Below are positions 15,210 through 24,457 of a stretch of 34,765 nucleotides of DNA, piece by piece. This DNA comes from Nitrososphaerales archaeon (GTDB lineage: Archaea; Thermoproteota; Nitrososphaeria; Nitrososphaerales; JANXEG01), in assembly GCA_025058425.1 (NCBI GenBank), contig JANXEG010000007.1:1-34765 (forward strand). Direction: 5' to 3'. A program made the translations under genes and the position numbers. The stretch's first letter is position 1. Each line of letters opens with the position of its first letter. The notes under the pieces are model-generated. The model saw nothing but the letters and a program-made list of their open reading frames with translations, had not been told where the DNA came from and searched no databases.

Positions 15210-16305
15210 TTACGAATAAACGGAATATAGGATTATTGTATATGGTGAAGTAGAATAGCCCTGCAGCTAAGATGATGGTAAGAACGAACACGATCTTTCT
15301 AACTCTTGAGAGTGGCGAGATATCGTCGAGCGGCCTTGTCTCAGCACGCATAGTAGAGAGGAAGAGTAAAAGAAATGCCATAGTCCAGAATCCAAGGGCT
15401 GCCATAACCATGATACTTAGATAAGTCGTTAATCGATGCCACTTTCTACCTAGCGCTGCTCTTGCAATATGCCCACCATCAAGTTGCCACGCTGGCATCA
15501 GGTTGAGAAAAGTTATAAGAAAACCTAGTGAAGAGGCGAAGAGTAATGGTGATAGAATCGGTGCACCTGAAGATGGTTTGATAAATAACTTTAATAGAGA
15601 TTCTGTGAATATATCGAGTGTCTTTACCTCTATCAGAACTCCGGACTCCATCAACCTTTTGAACTCTTCAACGGTGATGGTGGGTGAGGTTAACGCTCCG
15701 CCTATGGCAACGAGTATAGATACCATAAGTCCTGATAATGGACCTGATATGCCAAGATCGAATAGAGAATCACGATTTACTGGAGGTTCTGAAGATAGAA
15801 TCACCGCCCCTAACGTTGGAATTACTCCAGGAATGCCTGGAATGAAGTATGGAAGTGATGATCTCGCTCCATGCCTGGCCGATGTTAATTTATGCCCTAT
15901 TTCATGCACGAGGACGATGCCCATAATACTTAGTGTGTATAGAAGGATCATTAACCAACTCTCATACTTTGGAAAACCGATGGAGCGTATATACCCATCG
16001 ATGATTATCGTGAGCAAGGTTAATATAAAAAGAATCATAGGTGTACGATTCCCGAAGGTTCGTGTGGTAGCCATCTTACCTGCCATTAAGACTATTTCAT
16101 CATCGATTTTGGTTAAGAAGGCGATCAATCCATGCCTTTTTAAATTATTCACCAAATTAACGAAGTTCTGTTTCATATCTTTAGATTGAATGATTCGGAA
16201 CTCTACCGAGCCATCTTCTCTTAAGTAACTTTCTTTGATCTGAAAATGCTCTCTCACTATAGAGGTTATGAGATCGTAATTGCTGAAGATCGCCTCGTTA
16301 GACAT
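15196..16305 (-). CDS. Site-2 protease-like membrane metalloprotease (M50 family)
   Basis: An intramembrane zinc protease of 369 residues. The HEIGHKLTSARHG motif (HExxH, about 135-147) and the late LMPAWQLDGGH motif (the third zinc ligand, Asp, in an N-P/A-x-x-x-DG context) are both present within hydrophobic segments. A soluble N-terminal domain of about 80 residues precedes the first membrane segment near 88-105. At least six hydrophobic stretches follow. An FTP-like or PDZ domain is not evident. S2P enzymes cut membrane-bound regulators or leftover signal peptides; the substrate here is not indicated. It is convergent with and slightly overlaps the LarA-fold gene. Confidence 0.92.
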   Translation of the reverse strand: MSNEAIFSNYDLITSIVREHFQIKESYLREDGSVEFRIIQSKDMKQNFVNLVNNLKRHGLIAFLTKIDDEIVLMAGKMATTRTFGNRTPMILFILTLLTIIIDGYIRSIGFPKYESWLMILLYTLSIMGIVLVHEIGHKLTSARHGARSSLPYFIPGIPGVIPTLGAVILSSEPPVNRDSLFDLGISGPLSGLMVSILVAIGGALTSPTITVEEFKRLMESGVLIEVKTLDIFTESLLKLFIKPSSGAPILSPLLFASSLGFLITFLNLMPAWQLDGGHIARAALGRKWHRLTTYLSIMVMAALGFWTMAFLLLFLSTMRAETRPLDDISPLSRVRKIVFVLTIILAAGLFYFTIYNNPIFRLFVTTQA

Positions 16306-16396
16306 TTAAAAATGATCAATAATTCTTATTTTATACAGTTTTTTAGCTCTTTCTATTTTTATCTCATCGATCTCGATCTACCATAAATTCTCGGTT

Positions 16397-18565
16397 TTAC
16401 CTATAATAAGGTACTGTAACCTTTTCTACAGGCTTGCCTTCTTTTGAAGCCCTGACCTTTTTGACAGCTTCTTCGAAGTGCCTCATCGTCACACTGACTT
16501 CATCTAAATGCTTCTTTGCATCTTCAGGTTTAGGATACTTTGCCATAAATTCTTGTAGCACCAACGAGAGTGCGGTATTAACTACACCGGCAATCTCTGC
16601 ACCACTAAAACCATCCGTTAAGTCGACGAGTCTTTCGATATCGACATCTTTGCTTAACGGTTTACCACGAGTATGGATGTTGAATATTTGTAATCTAGCT
16701 GCCCGATCGGGTAAGGGTACATAGATGAGTTTATCGAACCTACCGGCCCTGAGGAGTGCTGGATCGATCATATCGATTCGGTTTGTAGCAGCAAGTACCA
16801 CTACACCCTTTAAAGATTGAATACCATCCAATTCTGTGAGCAACTGGCTTACAACCCTTTCGGTTACCATACTATCCCCGCCCAAACCGCGGATCGGTGC
16901 TAATGAATCGATCTCATCAAAGAATATAATACAGGGTGCGGCCTGTCTCGCCCTTCTAAATACCTCTCGAACCCCACGTTCAGATTCGCCAACCCATTTT
17001 GATAATAACTCAGGGCCACGGACACTGATAAAGTTGGCTTCACTTTCTGTTGCAACAGCTTTCGCCAATAAGGTCTTGCCCGTGCCAGACGGGCCATATA
17101 ATAAGATGCCTTTTGGTATGCTATACCCGAGCTTTCCATAAAGTTCAGGGTACTTAAGGGGCCATTCGACAGCCTCTTGCAACTCTCTCTTCACATTCTC
17201 CAGATCGCCAATATCGCTCCACCTTACATCGGGCGTCTCCAAATATACTTCTCTCATGGCAGAGGGTGTTATTTCTTTCAACGCATCTTCGAAATCCTTC
17301 ATGGTGACTTGAAGAGAATTCAACACTTCTGGGGGGATCCTATCTTCTTCCAACTTTAACTGTGGGAGTATCCTCCTCAGAGTCTTCATAGCCGCTTCTT
17401 TACAGAGATACTCTAGATCTGCACCGACGAAGCCATGGGTTACCGAGGCTAACTTTTCTAAATCGACATCTGGTGCTAAAGGCATATGCCTTGTGTGGAT
17501 TTGAAGAATCTCCAACCTACCTTTCCGATCTGGCACTTTGATCTCGATTTCACGATCAAATCTGCCCGGTCTCCTTAGGGCTGGATCGAGGGCATTCGGT
17601 CTATTCGTTGCTGCGATGACTATTACTTTACCCCTTGCCTCTAAACCATCCATCAACGATAGAAGTTGACTCACAACCCTTCTCTCGACTTCACCGGTAA
17701 CTTCCTCTCTCTTTGGAGCGATAGAATCGATCTCATCGATGAAGATGATACTCGGTGCCTTTTCCTTCGCTTCTTTAAAGATCTCCCTAAGCCTTGCTTC
17801 AGATTCACCATAGAATTTACTCATGATCTCCGGTCCACTAATACTGATGAAGTGCGCGTTACTTTCATTTGCAACAGCTTTCGCCAACAATGTCTTGCCC
17901 GTGCCCGGAGGGCCATAGAGTAGAACACCCTTCGGAGCTTCTACACCTAACTTTTCGAAGATCTCTGGGTGTCTAAGAGGCAATTCGATCATTTCACGAA
18001 CCTTTTGTATTTCATCCTTCAAGCCACCAATATCTTCATAGGTAACTTGAGGGACGCCTCTCAACACCTCACCCCTCTCCGATATTGTGAAGATCGTTCT
18101 CTGAGTAATCAATACCGCATCGACCGCCGGGCTGACACCTATAACCTGGAAGGTCAATCTACCGCCAAAGTAAGGTATCATGATGTTATCTCCTTTCGTT
18201 ACTGGCACACTCTCTAACGCATCGGCTAAGTATCGTTCATCGATAGGAGGTATCGCCTCTAAAGGTGCTACGATAACCCTCTCCGCTGGGAGTGCCTTGA
18301 TCTTTCGAATCGTTACCATATCTCCAATCGCTACACCAGAATTGCTTCTAATTAGACCATCGATTCTGATCACACCTTTACCTTCATCAGATGGATACAG
18401 AGGAAGGCACTTTGCTACAGTCCTACGCCTACCTTTTAATTCGATAACATCACCGGTAGAAGCATCGATAGCATCCATCGCATCATAATCTATCCTCGCT
18501 ATACCTCTGCCTACATCCTTCGTATAAGCCTCCATCACCTTCAACGTTATAGTCTTTTGGCTCAT
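16397..18565 (-). CDS. cdc48: Cdc48/VCP-type AAA+ ATPase
   Basis: A double-ring unfoldase of 722 residues. The N domain (about 1-165) has the Cdc48 double-psi barrel ([21 protein letters not shown]). D1 has Walker A GPPGTGKT (218-225) and Walker [16 protein letters not shown]2 has Walker A GPSGTGKT and Walker [16 protein letters not shown], followed by the family's second-region-of-homology arginines in both rings. The D2 P-loop has Ser in place of the usual second Pro. The C-terminus ends Pro-Tyr-Tyr-Arg, an HbYX-like tail of the sort that lets archaeal Cdc48 dock on the 20S proteasome. It starts 16 bp after hsp20 and is co-transcribed with it. Confidence 0.97.
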   Translation of the reverse strand: MSQKTITLKVMEAYTKDVGRGIARIDYDAMDAIDASTGDVIELKGRRRTVAKCLPLYPSDEGKGVIRIDGLIRSNSGVAIGDMVTIRKIKALPAERVIVAPLEAIPPIDERYLADALESVPVTKGDNIMIPYFGGRLTFQVIGVSPAVDAVLITQRTIFTISERGEVLRGVPQVTYEDIGGLKDEIQKVREMIELPLRHPEIFEKLGVEAPKGVLLYGPPGTGKTLLAKAVANESNAHFISISGPEIMSKFYGESEARLREIFKEAKEKAPSIIFIDEIDSIAPKREEVTGEVERRVVSQLLSLMDGLEARGKVIVIAATNRPNALDPALRRPGRFDREIEIKVPDRKGRLEILQIHTRHMPLAPDVDLEKLASVTHGFVGADLEYLCKEAAMKTLRRILPQLKLEEDRIPPEVLNSLQVTMKDFEDALKEITPSAMREVYLETPDVRWSDIGDLENVKRELQEAVEWPLKYPELYGKLGYSIPKGILLYGPSGTGKTLLAKAVATESEANFISVRGPELLSKWVGESERGVREVFRRARQAAPCIIFFDEIDSLAPIRGLGGDSMVTERVVSQLLTELDGIQSLKGVVVLAATNRIDMIDPALLRAGRFDKLIYVPLPDRAARLQIFNIHTRGKPLSKDVDIERLVDLTDGFSGAEIAGVVNTALSLVLQEFMAKYPKPEDAKKHLDEVSVTMRHFEEAVKKVRASKEGKPVEKVTVPYYR

Positions 18566-18581
18566 GCTCTATCGACCGCTG

Positions 18582-19100
18582 CTATTCTATCTTTACTCGG
18601 TAACCTTTATTAGCATTACTCTTGAGCTTAAATGTTACATCTAGCACACCATTTCGATATACTGCATGGGCACTTTTAGGATCTACAGCACTCTTCAATT
18701 TGATATTCGCCTTATAACGTCGTTCACCACGTTCAGCCAATATCATGACTTCATTCTCTAAACTCTCGAGTTTGATATCCTCTTTCTCTACACCCGGTAA
18801 CTCCACTATGAGCTTCAATTCATGCCTTTCTTCATCGACGATCTGATCGTATACAGGCTCCCTAAATCCATCTCCACGAAGGATCTTATCCCCGAATGTA
18901 CGTATAATGGGTTCACCTTCAGGCCCGATCTTCACTGAAAATCCGTACACCATAGGTCTATTGAATAGTTCACTTCTTGATTCGAACATGCTCTTTATAG
19001 TACCTTCTAATTCACGCTCTACTTCATCGATGAATCGATCGAGTTCGTCCATAAGTCTTCTAAACTTTTTATAACTATTAAACATATGGTTATCAACCAA
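18582..19100 (-). CDS. hsp20: Small heat-shock protein (Hsp20/alpha-crystallin family)
   Basis: A 172-residue holdase. The alpha-crystallin domain occupies roughly 80-172, with the LIVELPGVEKEDIKLES and YRNGVLDVTFK (V-L-D-V) signatures. A long, charged N-terminal arm rich in Arg and Glu precedes it. The C-terminal I-x-I/V tail motif is not obvious (it ends YRVKIE). Start choice: TTG at 19100 or, more likely, ATG at 19085, which places an 8-bp inverted repeat immediately upstream of translation. It is first in an operon with cdc48 (16-bp gap) and divergent from a winged-helix regulator across a very short intergenic region. Confidence 0.93.
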   Translation of the reverse strand: MVDNHMFNSYKKFRRLMDELDRFIDEVERELEGTIKSMFESRSELFNRPMVYGFSVKIGPEGEPIIRTFGDKILRGDGFREPVYDQIVDEERHELKLIVELPGVEKEDIKLESLENEVMILAERGERRYKANIKLKSAVDPKSAHAVYRNGVLDVTFKLKSNANKGYRVKIE

Positions 19101-19114
19101 TAGTTAATAACCAT
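19086..19114. promoter_or_regulatory. Candidate operator between hsp20 and its divergent regulator
   Basis: Perfect 8-bp arms ATGGTTAT (19086-19093) and ATAACCAT (19107-19114) are separated by 13 bp. The site covers the expected transcription start of hsp20 and lies just upstream of its ATG at 19085. A winged-helix regulator is encoded divergently next to it. In Archaeoglobus fulgidus a regulator (HSR1) linked to hsp20 and cdc48 binds a palindrome in its own promoter region, so autoregulation by a similar mechanism is a sensible hypothesis. Confidence 0.5.
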
Positions 19115-19122
19115 CGGCATAG

Positions 19123-19128
19123 TTATAA
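19123..19128. promoter_or_regulatory. Shared symmetric TATA element for hsp20 and the divergent regulator
   Basis: TTATAA is the same on both strands. To the left it lies about 26 bp from position 19099, the predicted hsp20 start. To the right it lies about 31 bp from the ATG at 19157. One element could therefore direct both transcripts, which would couple the expression of regulator and chaperone. Confidence 0.45.
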
Positions 19129-19144
19129 GCTTTTCTAAAGTATT

Positions 19145-19789
19145 ATGTTATTAGTCATGTCACCAGAAGATTTTATCGAAATTATGGGATCACCTCTGAG
19201 GCTGATGATATTGAAGCTCTTAGCAGAAAGGCCTCGATCGATCGGCGAACTTTCGCACCACTTAAATGTAACACCCCAGGCGATTCAAAAACATCTACGA
19301 ATACTGCAAAGATTTGATGTTATATCGACGATACCGATAGAGAAGGAAGAGGGTAGCATAATTAAGAAGTTATATCGATCGAACCTTCCTATAGATATCG
19401 ATTTAAGCTCCAAAGATGGTATATTGAGCATATCTGCCCATATCGTTACAGATAAGTATTTAAAGAAGTTAAAGAGGGAATTGCCCCTTCAATTTGAGAA
19501 GAATCTTTTAAAGACCCTTCAGGAAATCGATTATGAAAAGGCTTCTATAAAAAGAAATTTACACGCTCTTAGGGAGAAGGAATTTAGATTATTTAACGAA
19601 TTGATCGAATTAGAAGTCATGGAGGATAGAGTGATAGAACAGGCGAAGTGCAGTATTATAGAAGAGGCGATTCTCAAAGCTTATCTTAAACCCGATGCTG
19701 ATAAAGAATTACCATCGTTAATCTCACATCTTGGGATCGATCGGTCTAAAGTTTTAAATACACTTAAAAGATTTGGTGCAGATTTATAA
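19145..19789 (+). CDS. ArsR-type winged-helix transcriptional regulator (candidate heat-shock regulator)
   Basis: 214 residues (210 if the ATG at 19157 is used, which better fits the TATA spacing). The N-terminal winged helix (about 8-80) contains GSPLRLMILKLLAERPRSIGELSHHLNVTPQAIQKHLRILQRFDVIS, typical of the ArsR group. The rest is helical with many Lys and Glu residues, suitable for dimerisation or sensing. It lacks the metal-binding cysteines of classical ArsR. Its position divergent from hsp20-cdc48 resembles the hsr1/cdc48/hsp20 linkage of Archaeoglobus and suggests control of the heat-shock operon. That role is inference from context; the fold assignment is secure. Confidence 0.88.
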   Translation: MLLVMSPEDFIEIMGSPLRLMILKLLAERPRSIGELSHHLNVTPQAIQKHLRILQRFDVISTIPIEKEEGSIIKKLYRSNLPIDIDLSSKDGILSISAHIVTDKYLKKLKRELPLQFEKNLLKTLQEIDYEKASIKRNLHALREKEFRLFNELIELEVMEDRVIEQAKCSIIEEAILKAYLKPDADKELPSLISHLGIDRSKVLNTLKRFGADL

Positions 19790-19832
19790 GAAATTTATTC
19801 AAAGAGGATCATTATCTTCAACTTATGAAAGA

Positions 19833-20621
19833 TTACATCAGTAATTTTAACTTGGGGAAACTCTTTACAACCACACCTATCTCTATAGCGTATGGTATTA
19901 AATCATCTATTCCCGCCTCTCTAAGTATTGGTGAAAGGAGCTCTTGAACAGGAACCTCATTTATATCTGTACCATAAGCTAGTGGTGAAATCGATGGCAA
20001 GACTGTAATAACTTTATTTCCTAACTTCCCATGAAGAAATGCTTTGAATCTATGCTTTACCCCTACATCATCCTTTATTGCGATGACCGGATGCTCGTGG
20101 CCGATGATGATCTGCTTCATTCTTTTCTCATCATCCTGTAACGGTTCATGGCCATGCTTTATAAGAAAGCGGTCTATAAGAAGGCTCGATCGATGAAGCT
20201 TTATACCCAACTCCTTCAATATATAGATGATATAATTATCATGATTTCCCTTTACCACCTCGATTTCACAACCTACCTCTCTTAAAGCTTTAAATAACCT
20301 CTTTACACCCCACCATTCAGCTTCGGTAGGCTTTCCAAACTCATGTTTTACATCACCTGCAATTACCAATCGAGAACAGCCTGTTTCTTTTACTGGATTG
20401 ATTATCGCATTAAGGATCTTTGGAAGAAGTGTCGTTGGTATATGCACACCCTTGATCTCCCTTTCGTCCTCTAATCCTATATGGAGATCGGCCACTACCA
20501 ACGTGTTGGTTCTCTCTATGAATAATGCTGGCCATGGTGATACGATACTTAATCCTTTAACCAACTTTATCATTTCCATCTCTTTATTTTGCTTATTTTG
20601 CTTATTTTGTGGAATTTTCAA
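19833..20621 (-). CDS. Lhr-associated metallophosphoesterase (PdeM-like)
   Basis: A calcineurin-like phosphoesterase of 262 residues or less. Motifs are ADLHIG (D45, H47), GDVKHEFG (from about 89), GNHD (125-128), HGHE and GHEHP. The same GDVKH group is found next to Lhr helicases in bacteria, where it is called ligase-associated endonuclease PdeM. Translation could begin at TTG 20621, overlapping the lhr end by 20 bases, which gives an N-terminus of repeated Gln-Asn-Lys. It could instead begin at ATG 20579 or ATG 20573 just after the lhr stop; the downstream ATG starts are more natural. It is the third gene of an exo-lhr-mpe operon and probably trims or nicks nucleic acid worked on by the helicase. 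Confidence 0.87.
   Translation of the reverse strand: MKIPQNKQNKQNKEMEMIKLVKGLSIVSPWPALFIERTNTLVVADLHIGLEDEREIKGVHIPTTLLPKILNAIINPVKETGCSRLVIAGDVKHEFGKPTEAEWWGVKRLFKALREVGCEIEVVKGNHDNYIIYILKELGIKLHRSSLLIDRFLIKHGHEPLQDDEKRMKQIIIGHEHPVIAIKDDVGVKHRFKAFLHGKLGNKVITVLPSISPLAYGTDINEVPVQELLSPILREAGIDDLIPYAIEIGVVVKSFPKLKLLM
20583..20609. repeat. Three 9-bp tandem units at the lhr/phosphoesterase junction
   Basis: Two identical CTTATTTTG units and a third with one mismatch lie in tandem across the lhr stop codon. Read on the minus strand in the phosphoesterase frame they give three Gln-Asn-Lys repeats. The run is a simple-sequence tract where slippage by 9 bp would keep that frame, so it could vary in length without harming either gene. 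Confidence 0.6.
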
Positions 20622-23250
20622 CCCTCTTCTCTCGGATCTTCCTCATTACACTTTCATAAAGTTGTTCTAATAAAACCTTCTTATCTGCCATGAGTACTAC
20701 ATCACTATACCCGAGGAGGATGAGATCGTGGGTGAATGGTGATGGTAAGTTTAATGTGGGACATACCACGAATCTCCTATTACCACATTCGATATCACGA
20801 AGAATCTGCTCAGCTGTATTTACATCCATCAGATCTTCGATCACTTCCCTATAAGTCTCCTCCAAGACCGGGAATCGGTCCAATTCTTCACAGATGTTCA
20901 TCAAGATCTGTGCATTCGTCTGCTGTCTAGCGACGGTAATTTCATGTCCCTTGTAATTTCTAAGGATCATCAGAGCTCTTGTAGCACAATGGCGAAACCT
21001 TCTTCTCACCATCTCAGTCCTCTTTACAGCATCTATCAAAATATTTCTCAAATTCTTTGAAGATAGCTTTCCGATGAGCCATTCGATATCGACCTTGACA
21101 TCCCTAGGTAGAGTGATCATAAACCCACTATCACTCACTGTAACCATCACACTCCTCTTCTTCTCCATCATTACTATATGGCCGTATGCCCTTGACAAGG
21201 CATCATGCACCCTCCTTCCGAACACGCAGTTAAAGATGATATTCTGCCTACCCATGGAATCTACATAATCTTCGATCAAAATCTCTCTGTTATTTGGGAA
21301 GGCATCGATACCAAAGAAGCGGAGAAATTCATATTCGGCCTTTATATATTTGGCGATGGCCTTCGAAGCGTACTCATCAGAATTAGTTTCATTAGCTATA
21401 AAATTTACAATCTTATACATAGGTACCTTATTCTTGAGCATCTGAAAGATTTTATCACGGAATCTACCTATTGCCTCACCGAGATCGAAACTTAAAGGTA
21501 GCATTTCGCTAAACCATGTAGGGACTGTAGGCTTTTCACCTTCAACGGGTACCACGTAGGCTTTCAATCCCTTTGCATATCTGAATTGGTACGTTTTACC
21601 ACCTAAGATGAATATATCCCCTTGGCTCAACCTCTCCAAAAACTCCTCTTCGATCAATCCTACCCATCTACCATCGGTAGTGTACACTTTTACAGCCACT
21701 TCATCCGGTATCGTACCGGCATTCGCGCTATAGATCACACGAAGTAGTTTACCCCTTTTACCAAAGACTTCTTCTTTTTCATCGTACCATATCTTCCCAT
21801 AGACTTTAAAATTCTCTAAACTTTGATAACCACCGCTCAAATATTTGAGGACCCTCTTAAACGTCTCTTTACTTAAATTTCGATAACAATAACTCCTCGT
21901 AATCACTCTATACGCATCTTCAACGCTCCATTTCTTCTCGATCGCCATGCCCACGATATGTTGAGCCAAAACATCTAATGCTCCACAAGGAATATACACA
22001 CGGTCCAGCCTACCCTTCATGGCTTCGGAGACGATGACCGCATCCTCCACCAACTCATCACGCTCCATAGCGATCAGGTAACCTTTGGAGATACGATCTA
22101 AAGCATGGCCAGATCTCCCTACCCTCTGCAAGCATCGTGAAATCGATTTTGGTGAACCGATCTGTACGACCAGATCTATACTGCCAATATCGATCCCCAA
22201 CTCTAAACTCGTACTCGTAACGACCGCCCTCATCTTCCCTTCTTTTAATCGGTCCTCCACATCCTTTCTAATCTCACGAGATAGGGAGCTATGGTGAGCT
22301 GCCAGTTCGTCACCATCTACAACATTCAATTTAGATAGATGGTATACGACCCTCTCAGTACCCGATCGAGTATTTGTGAAGATCAAGGTAGTATTGTGCT
22401 TCTTTATCAAATCCCTGATCCTTCGGTACATACTACTCGTAACGTACGATGCAGATGCATGTATGAGATCTTTAACCGGGCTACTGACCGTGAGCAGGGA
22501 GGGCTTCACAAATCTCGTATCGACTATTATACAATCCCTCTCTTTACCATCCTTAAACCCGACAAGGAATTTGGCCACCTCTTCTAAAGGATGTATCGTG
22601 GCCGATAATCCGATTCGAGCGTAAGGTTTGGAACATAACTCTTCCAACCTCTCCAGACTTAAGGTTAGGTGTGTACCTCTCTTCGAGCTACAGATTTCAT
22701 GTATTTCATCCACAATCACCCACCTTACGTACTTTAGAAGCTCTCTAAACTTTGGTGCACAGAGTACTATCGCGATACTTTCCGGTGTTGTAATTAGGAT
22801 GTGGGGTGGCCTGCGAAGCATCATCGTCCTCTCACTATTCGTAGTATCTCCCGTCCTTATCCCCACGCGGATCTCCAGCAAATTTATTCCATGCTTTTCA
22901 GAGATTTCTTTGATCGCATTCAAAGGTACCATGAGGTTTTTGTAGATATCGTTATTGAGAGAGCGCAACGGGCTTATGTATATGCAATATACCCGATCCT
23001 CCAACTTACCTTCACGTGCCAACTTTACCAACTCACTGATTATGCTAAGAAAAGCGCTCAAGGTCTTGCCACTACCCGTTGGACTCGCGATCAAAGTATT
23101 CTTACCTTCATGAATATTGACGATCGCATACCTTTGAGGAGGTGTTAGATCTGGGAAGATGGAGAACCATTCCGCTACCAGCGGATCGAGTATGGATAAT
23201 ACCTCATCCTTGGTGTAACTTCGAGTGGCTATCGTGATTGTCATATTCAT
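20602..23250 (-). CDS. lhr: Lhr-type superfamily 2 helicase (Lhr-core)
   Basis: An ATP-dependent 3'-to-5' DNA/RNA helicase of 882 residues, the Lhr-core length. Motif Q/I are TPPQRYAI and ASPTGSGKT (55-63), motif II is DEIH (181-184), motif III is GLSATIHP (about 214-221), and motif VI is QRVGRSGH. A winged-helix domain and the Lhr C-terminal beta-barrel domain should follow from about residue 430. In archaea such proteins (Hel308-independent Lhr/aLhr) act in repair and RNA handling. The ATG at 23250 overlaps the end of the upstream exonuclease gene by four bases (ATGA), and the downstream phosphoesterase begins at its own end, so three proteins are translated as a tight unit. Confidence 0.95.
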   Translation of the reverse strand: MNMTITIATRSYTKDEVLSILDPLVAEWFSIFPDLTPPQRYAIVNIHEGKNTLIASPTGSGKTLSAFLSIISELVKLAREGKLEDRVYCIYISPLRSLNNDIYKNLMVPLNAIKEISEKHGINLLEIRVGIRTGDTTNSERTMMLRRPPHILITTPESIAIVLCAPKFRELLKYVRWVIVDEIHEICSSKRGTHLTLSLERLEELCSKPYARIGLSATIHPLEEVAKFLVGFKDGKERDCIIVDTRFVKPSLLTVSSPVKDLIHASASYVTSSMYRRIRDLIKKHNTTLIFTNTRSGTERVVYHLSKLNVVDGDELAAHHSSLSREIRKDVEDRLKEGKMRAVVTSTSLELGIDIGSIDLVVQIGSPKSISRCLQRVGRSGHALDRISKGYLIAMERDELVEDAVIVSEAMKGRLDRVYIPCGALDVLAQHIVGMAIEKKWSVEDAYRVITRSYCYRNLSKETFKRVLKYLSGGYQSLENFKVYGKIWYDEKEEVFGKRGKLLRVIYSANAGTIPDEVAVKVYTTDGRWVGLIEEEFLERLSQGDIFILGGKTYQFRYAKGLKAYVVPVEGEKPTVPTWFSEMLPLSFDLGEAIGRFRDKIFQMLKNKVPMYKIVNFIANETNSDEYASKAIAKYIKAEYEFLRFFGIDAFPNNREILIEDYVDSMGRQNIIFNCVFGRRVHDALSRAYGHIVMMEKKRSVMVTVSDSGFMITLPRDVKVDIEWLIGKLSSKNLRNILIDAVKRTEMVRRRFRHCATRALMILRNYKGHEITVARQQTNAQILMNICEELDRFPVLEETYREVIEDLMDVNTAEQILRDIECGNRRFVVCPTLNLPSPFTHDLILLGYSDVVLMADKKVLLEQLYESVMRKIREKRVENSTK

Positions 23251-24251
23251 TCATCTTTCGCGTAATCGGTTATCGATCTTTGGAAGTTTAGAAGGGGTTC
23301 GGCATCAAAACCTAACCTTCGAAGGTAAGTGGCGAGCTCTGATGAGAATCCATGTGTCGTATAAACTTTCTCTGGGTCACATTCCTTTACGATACCTATT
23401 AACTCTTCGAGATCACAATGATCACTTAATGGGTACGCATGATCGACCATCATCGCATAACGATACTGGGGTATGATCGACCATCCTGTAAAAGCGATCG
23501 TAACTGCACCAAAATCCTTCTTCAACCTTCTTATAAAGTTGCTCCTTCCACTATATAATGGAGCTATCAGTACCCAGGGCTTTCGACTCAACCAACCTTT
23601 CTCCATAGCTTCTGAATACGATCTAAATTTATCAGGCAACTTCACTCCCAAATCTATATACGCTCTATTCATCCTCTCTATCGATCCATGGACGTATATA
23701 GGGTCCCAGTTGGAAAATAGATAAGATAGGATTTGGGCCTTCCCAAGAGGATACCCCATCAATACCACAGGCACACCTTTAGAGAATAGATCGGCTATAA
23801 GCCGATTCACTTCATCCAAAATCTTCACCAGAGGAGGGAATATGAAGCCTTCTTTACCATAGGTCGATTCAACGATTAAGACCTTGCACTTCACACCTTT
23901 GCCCTTAGGCAAAAAACCTCTAGCCCTACCAGCTATATCGCCCGTGTAGAACACATCCCCACCGATCAGCAAACCTCTAGCACCTAATATGTGGCCAGAA
24001 TCGATCAATTCGAGCCCATCCAGACCCTCCTTCGTATTGCCTAGATCGATACCCCTTACCCTTGCTAAAAAGGCCGTTTCATTCGAAGTTATTATACATC
24101 CATTATTAGCAGAGTTGGGGATATGATCCACGTGGGCATGCGAAATAAAGATTATACGATTGGAGGGTGCCCTGATCGGATCTAGCATCACCTTAAAGGA
24201 GCCATGCTCCACAATGATACCACCTTCATATTTGACATCGATTCTTACCAA
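23247..24251 (-). CDS. Metallo-beta-lactamase-fold exonuclease of the Lhr-linked (ligase-associated) type
   Basis: A 334-residue nuclease in the beta-CASP-like branch often labelled mRNA 3'-end processing factor. The zinc motif HAHVDH (H38, H40, D42, H43) is followed by a DSGHILGARG segment, a YTGDIAG aspartate motif and a late PLSDHCDLEEL histidine motif. It lacks KH domains. In bacteria the same family sits beside Lhr and an ATP-dependent DNA ligase as the ligase-associated exonuclease. It starts with TTG at 24251, heads the exo-lhr-mpe operon and shares a four-base overlap with lhr. Whether DNA or RNA is the natural substrate is not shown by the sequence. Confidence 0.87.
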   Translation of the reverse strand: MVRIDVKYEGGIIVEHGSFKVMLDPIRAPSNRIIFISHAHVDHIPNSANNGCIITSNETAFLARVRGIDLGNTKEGLDGLELIDSGHILGARGLLIGGDVFYTGDIAGRARGFLPKGKGVKCKVLIVESTYGKEGFIFPPLVKILDEVNRLIADLFSKGVPVVLMGYPLGKAQILSYLFSNWDPIYVHGSIERMNRAYIDLGVKLPDKFRSYSEAMEKGWLSRKPWVLIAPLYSGRSNFIRRLKKDFGAVTIAFTGWSIIPQYRYAMMVDHAYPLSDHCDLEELIGIVKECDPEKVYTTHGFSSELATYLRRLGFDAEPLLNFQRSITDYAKDE

Positions 24252-24457
24252 TAGGCACCCTCCTACCTTTAATGGCTATGATTTAAACATTTTTAACATT
24301 CTTGACAATTCTTGATAAATAAATCTAACACCTCTCCAATCCAAACGAAGATGATGAACGAAAGGTCGATGCAAAAAATTCTCTTAAGTACCGCTGAACA
24401 TATTAATTCATTAAGGTCTTAAAATTTAAATCTAAAGTATTCGTTTATTCAGATGGC

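Noticed and set aside
15503-16189. 228-codon open frame on the plus strand
   Set aside because: It lies wholly antisense to the site-2 protease gene, whose motifs are unmistakable; the antisense product has no recognisable domain.
24351-24422. 23-codon frame (starting MMNERSMQK) overlapping C/D-like boxes upstream of the YchF gene
   Set aside because: Too short to judge, with no ribosome-binding site; the box spacing lacks D'/C' partners and no terminal stem forms. No independent support for either a peptide or an RNA.
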